Source of the DNA: Actinomycetota bacterium
GTDB taxonomy: Bacteria > Actinomycetota > Actinomycetes > Nanopelagicales > Nanopelagicaceae
Direction of reading: 5' to 3'
DNA length: 5,537 bases
Assembly: GCA_009698975.1 (NCBI GenBank)
Contig: WLPB01000078.1
Span: forward strand, 1 to 5,537
Part shown: positions 1 to 5,537 of the stretch, one piece after another
How positions within the stretch are numbered: position 1 is the first letter of the stretch
Layout of the letters: the number at the start of each line of letters is the position of its first letter
Translations under genes and position numbers: made by a program
Notes under the pieces: generated by a model
The model's input: only the letters and a program-made list of their open reading frames with translations
What the model was told of the DNA's origin: nothing
Database searches by the model: none

Positions 1-14
1 AGCCTACCGTTTAA

Positions 15-1166
15 TTAGCTGGTGACGACGGAAGGTTCGCCTGAAGGGACTCCAGCCGCGATCATCTCATCGCCTAGGCGCATCGCCTCTTCGATAAGTG
101 TCTCTACGATTTGAGATTCAGGCACTGTCTTGATGACCTTGCCCTTAACGAAAATCTGGCCTTTGCCATTACCTGATGCAACGCCTAGATCTGCCTCACG
201 CGCTTCGCCAGGGCCGTTTACTACGCAGCCCATGACTGCAACGCGAAGTGGAACTGTCATTCCTTGTAAACCGGCTTGCACTTTCTCTGCCAATGTATAG
301 ACATCAACCTGGGCGCGACCACATGATGGGCAAGAGACAATTTCAAGTTTACGTTGGCGAAGGTTGAGTGATTCAAGAATTGATATTCCAACCTTTACCT
401 CTTCAACGGGAGGGGCAGAGAGTGAGACACGAATTGTGTCGCCGATTCCTTCGGCCAAGAGAATTCCAAATGCTGTTGCAGATTTTATAGTTCCTTGGAA
501 AATTGGACCAGCTTCTGTAACACCAAGGTGTAGTGGGTAATCGCACTTTGCAGCAAGGATGCGGTATGCGTTAACCATCGTTACAGGGTCGTGGTGCTTG
601 ACTGAAATTTTAATATTACTAAAGCCATGCTCTTCAAAGAGCCCTGCCTCCCAGAGAGCCGACTCTGCGAGTGCTTCTGGAGTTGCTTTGCCATACTTCG
701 CTAGAAGACGAGGATCGAGCGACCCAGCATTGACGCCGATACGAATCGGAATACCGGCATCACCGGCAGCCTTGGCAACTTCCTTTACCTTGTCATCAAA
801 TTGCTTGATGTTTCCGGGATTAACTCGCACCGCGGCGCATCCGGCATCGATAGCAGCGAAGATGTACTTTGGCTGAAAGTGAATATCTGCAATTACTGGA
901 ATCTGTGACTTCTTTGCAATTTGGGCAAGTGCGTCGGCATCATCTTGAGAAGGAACAGCCACTCGAACAATCTGACAACCAGAAGCTGTGAGTTCGGCAA
1001 TCTGCTGAAGAGTGGAATTCACATCCGCTGTCAGCGTTGTACACATAGATTGCACGCTGACTGGAGAATCTGATCCCACTGCGACCGAACCCACTTGCAA
1101 CTGCTTTGTCTTGCGACGTGGAGCCAGTGGCTTGAGAGGGGCGCTAGGAATTCCGAGATCTACCAT
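15..1166 (-). CDS. ispG: 4-hydroxy-3-methylbut-2-en-1-yl diphosphate synthase (IspG, GcpE)
   Basis: This cytoplasmic [4Fe-4S] enzyme reductively opens the ring of 2-C-methyl-D-erythritol 2,4-cyclodiphosphate to give HMBPP, the penultimate step of the MEP pathway. It has 383 residues, normal for the two-domain bacterial form without the plant-type insert. The N-terminal TIM barrel spans roughly 20-270, with [31 protein letters not shown] and HLGVTEAG motifs. The C-terminal cluster domain supplies C279 and C282 (SCPSCGR) and C314 with E321 ([10 protein letters not shown]), matching the C270, C273, C305 and E312 ligands of the E. coli enzyme. The N-terminus resembles mycobacterial GcpE (LAPRR near residue 14). 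The start is secure: the frame is closed by TGA five codons upstream and this is the only ATG there. The gene follows rip1 after 21 bases. The 14 bases beyond the stop show nothing, so whether the operon continues is unknown. Confidence 0.98.
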   Translation of the reverse strand: MVDLGIPSAPLKPLAPRRKTKQLQVGSVAVGSDSPVSVQSMCTTLTADVNSTLQQIAELTASGCQIVRVAVPSQDDADALAQIAKKSQIPVIADIHFQPKYIFAAIDAGCAAVRVNPGNIKQFDDKVKEVAKAAGDAGIPIRIGVNAGSLDPRLLAKYGKATPEALAESALWEAGLFEEHGFSNIKISVKHHDPVTMVNAYRILAAKCDYPLHLGVTEAGPIFQGTIKSATAFGILLAEGIGDTIRVSLSAPPVEEVKVGISILESLNLRQRKLEIVSCPSCGRAQVDVYTLAEKVQAGLQGMTVPLRVAVMGCVVNGPGEAREADLGVASGNGKGQIFVKGKVIKTVPESQIVETLIEEAMRLGDEMIAAGVPSGEPSVVTS

Positions 1167-1187
1167 GAGCAGTATTCTGCCTCAGAA
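1167..1187 (-). promoter_or_regulatory. rip1-ispG spacer with ribosome-binding site and small hairpin
   Basis: This is the only true intergenic gap between genes in the window (21 bases). On the minus strand GAGG (1180-1183) is the likely Shine-Dalgarno sequence but ends 13 bases before the ispG ATG. The bases between form a small inverted repeat, GCAG-AATA-CTGC (1169-1180), with one possible G-U pair added (1181/1168). Folding would either bury the end of the GAGG or shorten its effective distance to the start. The gap shows no terminator: the stem is short and no T run follows. Confidence 0.5.
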
Positions 1188-2333
1188 TTATAGATTGAGC
1201 GAGACAGGATTGAAGATGTCGGCAATAACTAAGAGAAGTGTAAGAATTCCTAGAAGTACGACAACAACTCCCGTAACGGGCGTTAATACATTGACATTAA
1301 TAGGCGCTGGACGAGGACGTCGCCGCAATCGAGCAAAGAAGGCTCGGATCTCATCGGCGATAGCCACCGCCATATGACCACCATCGAGTGGAAGTACCGG
1401 CAACAGGTTAAAGATTCCAACAAAAATATTGAGGCTCGCAACTATGAGCAAGAATGTAGTGACCTTCTCATTTTTCGTGTCGCCTTTATTGGCTACAACC
1501 TCACCCGAAACTCGAGCAGCACCTACAACGCCTACGAGGCCATTGGGATCACGTTCTTCGCCCATAAATGTCTGACGGAAGAGTTCCGGAATTTTCTTTG
1601 GCAGATTGTAGAGAGACCTTACTGACTCTTTTGTCAGAAACCAGGTCGTCTCGCCTGCTTGAGCCCCTGCCTTGGTAAATGAATCTCGCGCCACAACGGT
1701 TTGATATTGGGGGTAAATGCCGAGACGAAATCTCTTCTCTTTCTCGTAATACACAGCGGCAGTCTCAAAGGTGAGTTCTTTGCCATCGCGCAACACAACA
1801 ATGCTTAATTCTTTACCTTCAGATCGCGCAATCGTATTTACGCCATCATTCCAATTTACAAATTCTTTGCCATTAATTGAAAGAACTCGATCTCCGCCTT
1901 GCAGGCCAACAATCGCTGCAGGTGAAGCTGGTTCGACCTTATCGATGATCGGCTGGTAGGTGGTGTAACCAATGCCAAAGAGAATTACGAAGATTAAAAG
2001 GAAACCGATAATAAAGTGAGCAGTCGATCCTGCGCCAAGAACAATAAGTTTCTTCAGCGAGGAAGCTCGCCAGAATGCGCGTTCCTCTTGGCCGTCAGGC
2101 ATCGGATCAGTTGGAGTCATTCCCTCGATACGGCAATATCCGCCGGCTGGAATTACTTTGACGCCGTATTCGGTCTCGCCGCGAGTGGTAGACCAGATTC
2201 GCTTTCCGAATCCAACGAAGAACTCGGAGACCCTCATGCCGAATTTGCGCGCTGTGATGAAGTGTCCAAATTCATGAACCATTACCGAAATGAGTAGCGC
2301 TGCTATGAAAGCGAGTACTCCGAGAATCTGCAT
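1188..2333 (-). CDS. rip1: Site-2 intramembrane zinc metalloprotease, Rip1/RseP family (M50)
   Basis: This is an integral membrane protease of 381 residues that cuts substrates within the membrane. The zinc-binding motif HEFGH is at residues 20-24 in the first membrane segment. The third zinc ligand is D317 in the motif NLLPVLPLDGGH (309-320). Further hydrophobic segments lie near 96-124, 293-313 and 353-372. A single PDZ domain lies at about 127-190 (ASPAAIVGLQGGDRVLSING is its core). The stretch VGFGKRIWSTTRGETEYGVK closely resembles M. tuberculosis Rip1. Known homologues degrade anti-sigma factors after a first site-1 cut; the substrates here are unknown. Where the family often has GPxxN, this protein reads GAGSTAHF (100-107). 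An Arg/Pro-rich loop (RLRRRPRPAP) at about 335-344 precedes the last segment. The ATG overlaps the dxr stop as TAATG. Confidence 0.94.
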   Translation of the reverse strand: MQILGVLAFIAALLISVMVHEFGHFITARKFGMRVSEFFVGFGKRIWSTTRGETEYGVKVIPAGGYCRIEGMTPTDPMPDGQEERAFWRASSLKKLIVLGAGSTAHFIIGFLLIFVILFGIGYTTYQPIIDKVEPASPAAIVGLQGGDRVLSINGKEFVNWNDGVNTIARSEGKELSIVVLRDGKELTFETAAVYYEKEKRFRLGIYPQYQTVVARDSFTKAGAQAGETTWFLTKESVRSLYNLPKKIPELFRQTFMGEERDPNGLVGVVGAARVSGEVVANKGDTKNEKVTTFLLIVASLNIFVGIFNLLPVLPLDGGHMAVAIADEIRAFFARLRRRPRPAPINVNVLTPVTGVVVVLLGILTLLLVIADIFNPVSLNL

Positions 2334-3478
2334 TATGAGGCTACCTTTGCAATAAGTTGTTCTGTTCGTGTACGAGCATCTTGCTCTATGGCACTGACAT
2401 CTGCCAGATCCCGTAGGGCTGGTAGTGACTGGCCTTCATATTGAGTAATCATCTCTTCGACAGTAGCAATGATATCTGTGAATTTAATGCGACCATTTAT
2501 AAATGCTGCTACCGCCTCTTCGTTGGCGGCGTTAAAGATTGCTGGCAGCGCTCCCCCAACCGTGCCACAGTGGCGAGCAAGATTAACTGCAGGAAAACGA
2601 GCGTGATCAATCGGTGCAAAATTCCAGGTTGAAGCCGAACTCCAATCAATAGCGCTCGTTGCACCAACTGTCCGCTGCGGATAATTCATTGCTAGCGCAA
2701 TCGGACCCTTCATATTTGGAGGTGATGCCTGGGCAATAGTTGAACCATCTTTGTATTCGACCATTGAGTGGACGATAGATTGAGGATGAATCACTGCATC
2801 AATCTGAGAGTACGGCAGAGCGAATAAGTGATGAGCCTCGATGATTTCCAGACCCTTATTCATTAACGTTGCCGAATTTATCGTAACTACTGGCCCCATC
2901 GACCATGTTGGATGCGCCAATGCATCCTTGAGCGTCACTGAACTCAAATCGATTCGATCTCTAAATGGTCCACCGCTGGCCGTAAGTACAAGTCGAGCTA
3001 CATCATGTGAGCTATTTCCTTGTAGGCATTGCCAAATTGCAGAGTGTTCTGAATCGACCGGCAAAATTTGATTCGGTGCAGCTAGCGGCATAACTAGCTC
3101 TCCCCCGGCAACAAGGGACTCTTTATTTGCTAACGCTAATTGATTTCCAGCCTTCAGCGCCGCAATGGTCGGAGCCAGTCCAATAGACCCGGTAATTGCA
3201 TTGAGCACTACATCGCATGTGATGGCTGCGATTTCAGTCGATGCTTGTGGGCCATCAATGATCGTTACGCCAGGCAGCGCCGCGCGCAGCACATCAGCAT
3301 TTTTAGTAACTCCTACAGTTTTAACGCTGTACTTCTTAGCCTGAGCAATGAGCTCATCAAGATTGCTACCAGCGGCAGAAATTGCCAGAACCTGAAAGAG
3401 TCCAGGATTGGCATCGACGATTTCGAGAGCTTGAACACCGATTGAACCGGTCGAGCCAAGAATGATGAGAGTGCGCAT
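2333..3478 (-). CDS. dxr: 1-deoxy-D-xylulose 5-phosphate reductoisomerase (DXR, IspC)
   Basis: This cytoplasmic enzyme rearranges and reduces DXP to 2-C-methyl-D-erythritol 4-phosphate with NADPH and a divalent metal, the committed step of the MEP isoprenoid pathway and the target of fosmidomycin. It has 381 residues, about the family's normal length. The NADPH-binding loop GSTGSIG is at 8-14 and ANKES at 117-121. The metal ligands are D142 and E144 in PVDSEHSA and E211 in NSATLMNKGLE. Substrate-binding motifs TASGGPF (166-172), HPTWSMG (189-195), HPQSIVHS (231-238) and NAANEE (316-321) are all present, so the enzyme looks intact. The ATG at 3476-3478 places the nucleotide loop seven residues from the start, as in other DXRs. 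That ATG shares one base with the potC stop (TAATG), and I see no Shine-Dalgarno sequence before it, so translation probably depends on coupling to potC. The stop TAA overlaps the next gene by one base. Confidence 0.97.
   Translation of the reverse strand: MRTLIILGSTGSIGVQALEIVDANPGLFQVLAISAAGSNLDELIAQAKKYSVKTVGVTKNADVLRAALPGVTIIDGPQASTEIAAITCDVVLNAITGSIGLAPTIAALKAGNQLALANKESLVAGGELVMPLAAPNQILPVDSEHSAIWQCLQGNSSHDVARLVLTASGGPFRDRIDLSSVTLKDALAHPTWSMGPVVTINSATLMNKGLEIIEAHHLFALPYSQIDAVIHPQSIVHSMVEYKDGSTIAQASPPNMKGPIALAMNYPQRTVGATSAIDWSSASTWNFAPIDHARFPAVNLARHCGTVGGALPAIFNAANEEAVAAFINGRIKFTDIIATVEEMITQYEGQSLPALRDLADVSAIEQDARTRTEQLIAKVAS
2344..2348 (-). promoter_or_regulatory. Ribosome-binding site of rip1
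   Basis: The minus strand reads AAAGG, then 10 bases, then the ATG at 2331-2333. The site lies in the last codons of dxr. It is a moderate Shine-Dalgarno sequence with slightly long spacing, and it supports the chosen start, which shares one base with the dxr stop. Confidence 0.55.
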
Positions 3479-4278
3479 TATTTAACTGCGCGTTTGCGCC
3501 CCACAATTTGCGCGAGAATTACGGTTCCCACAGCGATGATAAACATGGCCGAACCAACCACATTTGCTTGAGGTGGAAGTCCCTTTTGTGCTGCAGTCCA
3601 GACAAAAGTTGGGAAGGTATCGAAATCGGAGCCACTATTGAAGTTGGTGATGATGAAGTCATCGAATGAGAGGCTAAATGCCAGCAGAGCAGCTGCCGCA
3701 ATTCCTGGCGCCACGAGCGGCAAAGTCACGCGCCTAAAGGTTTGGAACTCATTGGCATAGAGATCCATCGCCGCTTGCTCAAGACGCGGATCCAGGCTTG
3801 CGATTCGCGCCTTAACAGTAACCACAACGAATGAGATGCAGAACATCACATGGGATATCACCACTGGCCAGAAGCCAAAGTTGATATTAGATTGCAAGAA
3901 GAGAGATGCAATCGATGCGCCAAGGACAATCTCTGGGGTTGCCATCGGTAAGAAAATCAACAAATTAGTCGATGAACGGCCCCTGAATTTATGTCGACCA
4001 ATCGCAAAGGCAATCATGGTTCCGAGAATGGTGGAGAAGAATGTTGCAAGCAGGCCAACCTGAATGGAATTACTCAGCGCCGTACAAACTTTGTTATCAA
4101 CTCCACATGGCGAAAGCCAGTTATCGAAGGTGAAACGATTCCAGACCAGATTGGACCTAAAAGGCTTGTTAAACGAGAAAGCAATTGTGTAAGCAATCGG
4201 GATAAATAGGTATGTGAAAGCAATAACGACGTAAATTCGAATCAGATTGCGTTGGAACCAGCGAGAAGCTTTTCTCAT
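3478..4278 (-). CDS. potC: Spermidine/putrescine ABC transporter permease PotC
   Basis: This second inner-membrane permease has 266 residues, almost the length of E. coli PotC (264). Six hydrophobic segments lie near residues 13-36, 71-95, 105-128, 135-157, 188-210 and 238-257. The ATPase-docking EAA loop is at about 166-191 (LEQAAMDLYANEFQTFRRVT, then LPLVAPG). The next stretch, FSLSFDDFIITNFNSG, corresponds to the FTLSMDDVVVSSFVTG region of E. coli PotC, which separates it from PotB. The ATG at 4276-4278 overlaps the potB TGA as ATGA and has a strong Shine-Dalgarno sequence. The extracytoplasmic loop after the first segment has two cysteines, C58 and C65. The stop TAA at 3478-3480 shares one base with the dxr start codon. 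PotB and PotC presumably form the heterodimeric channel. Confidence 0.93.
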   Translation of the reverse strand: MRKASRWFQRNLIRIYVVIAFTYLFIPIAYTIAFSFNKPFRSNLVWNRFTFDNWLSPCGVDNKVCTALSNSIQVGLLATFFSTILGTMIAFAIGRHKFRGRSSTNLLIFLPMATPEIVLGASIASLFLQSNINFGFWPVVISHVMFCISFVVVTVKARIASLDPRLEQAAMDLYANEFQTFRRVTLPLVAPGIAAAALLAFSLSFDDFIITNFNSGSDFDTFPTFVWTAAQKGLPPQANVVGSAMFIIAVGTVILAQIVGRKRAVK

Positions 4279-5138
4279 ACGAGCTCCTCTGTGCCAGCTT
4301 TTCGAATATAGATAATGACCAGAACCAAAATGACTGCCATCAAAGTAAATGAGAGCGCTGAGGCGGTTGGATAATCCGTCAGCGTAAGCTGCCTAGAGGC
4401 AATCACGTTTCCAATCATCTTGTCATTTATCCCGCCCAGGAACTGGGCATTGACATAGTCACCAGCCGCCGGAATAAAGGTGAGCAAGGTGCCCGCGACC
4501 ACACCTGGCATCGATAAAGGCAAGGTGACTTTGCGGAAAGTGGTGAAACCGTTGGCGTAGAGGTCGCCGGATGCTTCGAGAGTACGAGGATCGATGCGAT
4601 CGATAGATGCATAGAGTGGCAGCGTCATAAATGGTAAGAAGTTATAGGTAAGTCCGGCAACGACCGCAAATGAGGTGGAGGTCAGAGTCATATCTGGGGC
4701 GATCAGTTCAAACTTTCTTAAGAAGGGAACGATAAATCCATTTTCTCCAAGTATCTGCTTCCATGCGACGGTGCGGAGCAAGAACGATGTGAAGAATGGC
4801 GCAACGAGTAAAACAAGAAGTATGTTCTTCATCTTGCCAACCTTGAAGGCGAGTGCGTAGGCCAATGGGTAGGCAATCGCCAACGCCAACACGGTAGCTA
4901 GCGCTGCAAATAAGAAAGATCTTCCAAATTGTTCTTTGTTATCCAAGAATGCAGTGGCGTAATTATTGAAAGCAAAGGTCTGCTCATAATCGTTAACATC
5001 GCCACCTGCAATTTTTGTCTGAGTCGAACTTTGGGCCAGATTTACGATGGGCAAGATAAAAAATGTAAAGAGAAAGATTAAACCGGGAAGTAGAAGCAGG
5101 TAGGGAGTACGAGGGCTCGAGATGCCTGACTTACTCAT
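4275..5138 (-). CDS. potB: Spermidine/putrescine ABC transporter permease PotB
   Basis: This is an inner-membrane permease of 287 residues, close to the usual PotB length. It has about six hydrophobic segments, near residues 12-34, 72-98, 104-124, 155-178, 208-230 and 259-278. The EAA loop that docks onto the ATPase is at about 187-212 (LEASGDLYANGFTTFRKVTL, then PLSMPG). The following stretch FIPAAGDYVNAQFLGG and then IGNVI matches the PotB branch rather than PotC. I chose the ATG at 5136-5138 because the first membrane segment follows directly and it overlaps the potA stop as ATGAGTAA. The frame stays open for 46 more codons upstream, but that stretch lies inside potA and gives a polar, non-homologous sequence. 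The gene ends in TGA, overlapping the potC start. Exact substrate (spermidine or putrescine) cannot be read from the sequence. Confidence 0.92.
   Translation of the reverse strand: MSKSGISSPRTPYLLLLPGLIFLFTFFILPIVNLAQSSTQTKIAGGDVNDYEQTFAFNNYATAFLDNKEQFGRSFLFAALATVLALAIAYPLAYALAFKVGKMKNILLVLLVAPFFTSFLLRTVAWKQILGENGFIVPFLRKFELIAPDMTLTSTSFAVVAGLTYNFLPFMTLPLYASIDRIDPRTLEASGDLYANGFTTFRKVTLPLSMPGVVAGTLLTFIPAAGDYVNAQFLGGINDKMIGNVIASRQLTLTDYPTASALSFTLMAVILVLVIIYIRKAGTEELV
4284..4290 (-). promoter_or_regulatory. Strong ribosome-binding site of potC
   Basis: The minus strand reads AGAGGAG, then CTCGT, then ATG. This is a near-perfect Shine-Dalgarno sequence with 5-base spacing, lying within the last codons of potB. 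It supports the ATG at 4276-4278 as the potC start and is the best ribosome-binding site in the window. Confidence 0.85.
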
Positions 5139-5537
5139 CTTCGTCGATAATCTCTTCTGGCTCGACTTCCATTCCAGCCTCTGCATCTTCATCACCGCGA
5201 AGAGCAAATGTAAATCCAGATTCCCACGAGATATTGACATCTTCGCCAACGCTAAATGGCGCAACTGCATCATCATTCTGCTCGAAGACCATGAGCTCTT
5301 GTCCCCACGGCATCATCACTTGATACTGAGTTGAAACACCGATGTATGAAACATCTTCGATTTTGCCACCGGAAAGGATGTTTCCGGAAGTCGGTGTAGC
5401 AACCCGTGAGATACGGAATTTCTCTGGGCGGATACCGGCAAAGATGGAGTTATCTACTGCATGCGATCTGTTCTTTGCGAGCGAGATTTTCTGGCCGAAG
5501 ATATCAACAATATGGTTATCGCCATCATTGCCTGAAA
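5131..5537 (-). CDS. potA: Spermidine/putrescine ABC transporter ATP-binding protein PotA, C-terminal part (partial)
   Basis: The 5' end lies beyond the right window edge. The last 134 codons are present, ending in TAA at 5131-5133. PotA is the cytoplasmic ATPase that drives the PotB/PotC permease. The Walker A, Walker B and signature motifs lie outside the window, so the call rests on the C-terminal domain and context. The visible part contains the motif GIRPEKFRI (about 5410-5436), typical of the TOBE domain of PotA/MalK-type ATPases, followed by VSYIGVSTQYQV, the usual next strand of that domain. The protein ends in an acidic tail in which 12 of the last 20 residues are Asp or Glu. Its stop lies inside the potB start, with an 8-base overlap. 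It could instead be the ATPase of a related importer (putrescine, iron or thiamine type), but the PotB- and PotC-like partners favour polyamines. Confidence 0.88.
   Translation of the reverse strand, partial: SGNDGDNHIVDIFGQKISLAKNRSHAVDNSIFAGIRPEKFRISRVATPTSGNILSGGKIEDVSYIGVSTQYQVMMPWGQELMVFEQNDDAVAPFSVGEDVNISWESGFTFALRGDEDAEAGMEVEPEEIIDEDE
5134..5193 (-). other. Acidic C-terminal tail of PotA
   Basis: These 20 codons, between the TOBE domain and the stop, encode a tail with 12 acidic residues and no basic ones, ending IIDEDE. The Glu and Asp codons make the mRNA purine-rich just before the potB start. A role of the tail in regulating the ATPase is possible but unsupported by anything visible here. 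Confidence 0.6.
5152..5157 (-). promoter_or_regulatory. Weak ribosome-binding region of potB inside potA
   Basis: On the minus strand GAAGAG ends 13 bases before the potB ATG, with a second purine run (GACGAAG) touching the start codon. Both are formed by the acidic codons of the PotA tail. The spacing is longer than ideal, so coupling to potA translation through the 8-base overlap probably matters. Confidence 0.4.

Noticed and set aside
1..14. Possible terminator after ispG
   Set aside because: Only 14 bases are available and they show neither an inverted repeat nor a T run on the minus strand.
559..876. Plus-strand open frame of 105 codons
   Set aside because: It is antisense to a highly conserved part of ispG, has no recognisable protein features and no neighbours on the plus strand.
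1012..1377. Plus-strand open frame of 121 codons across the ispG/rip1 junction
   Set aside because: It is antisense to the ispG start and the rip1 end, both well supported, and its product looks like a random reverse translation with no motif.
3140..3445. Plus-strand open frame of 101 codons
   Set aside because: It is a shadow of the NADPH-binding domain of dxr; no recognisable motif or supporting context.
3706..4558. Similar stretches in potC (about 3706-3780) and potB (about 4502-4575) that could pass for a DNA repeat
   Set aside because: Both encode the EAA loop (DLYAN-F-TFR-VTLPL). The likeness is at protein level, as expected for paralogous permeases, and is diverged at DNA level.
4589..4604. 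Two ATCGAT palindromes nine bases apart within potB
   Set aside because: They are explained by the codons of the SIDRID stretch just before the EAA loop; no larger symmetry or intergenic position suggests an operator.
5139..5276. A 46-codon in-frame extension of potB upstream of 5138, giving a 333-residue protein
   Set aside because: It lies wholly inside the PotA coding region, its sequence is polar and unlike any PotB N-terminus, and the ATG at 5138 sits at the usual distance from the first membrane segment.

Overview
The window is a single, gap-free run of six genes, all on the minus strand, so transcription runs from right to left. In reading order they are: the C-terminal part of a PotA-type polyamine ABC transporter ATPase (cut by the right window edge), the permeases PotB and PotC, the MEP-pathway enzyme DXR/IspC, a Rip1/RseP-family site-2 intramembrane protease, and the iron-sulfur MEP enzyme IspG/GcpE. 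I saw no tRNA, rRNA, insertion sequence, CRISPR array, clear promoter or clear terminator, and no gene-free stretch longer than about 20 bases inside the window.

The proteins suggest an actinobacterium. IspG and the protease resemble the mycobacterial GcpE and Rip1 along most of their length, and dxr-rip1-ispG is the known actinobacterial gene order (Rv2870c-Rv2869c-Rv2868c in Mycobacterium tuberculosis). Rough counts on a few lines put G+C near one half, low for the phylum. Together with the tight gene packing and the polyamine transporter, this fits a streamlined planktonic lineage such as the freshwater acI group (Nanopelagicales). That placement is inference; no marker gene here settles it. 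The reading frames fit the standard bacterial code, with TAA stops and one TGA (potB).

The junctions are very tight: potA/potB overlap by 8 bases (ATGAGTAA), potB/potC by 4 (ATGA), and potC/dxr and dxr/rip1 by 1 base each (TAATG). Only rip1/ispG has a spacer, of 21 bases. The simplest reading is one polycistronic mRNA with translational coupling. PotA, PotB and PotC would form the inner-membrane import complex for spermidine or putrescine; the substrate-binding protein PotD is not in the window. DXR makes MEP from DXP in the second step of the pathway and IspG converts MEcPP to HMBPP in the penultimate step. The protease between them probably releases anti-sigma factors or other membrane proteins and has no known enzymatic role in isoprenoid synthesis.

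I did not find an undescribed system. The points most worth a second look are the fusion of a polyamine-uptake operon to the MEP/protease cluster, the absence of a Shine-Dalgarno sequence in front of dxr, a small hairpin over the ispG ribosome-binding region, and the acidic PotA tail whose codons also form the potB translation start region.
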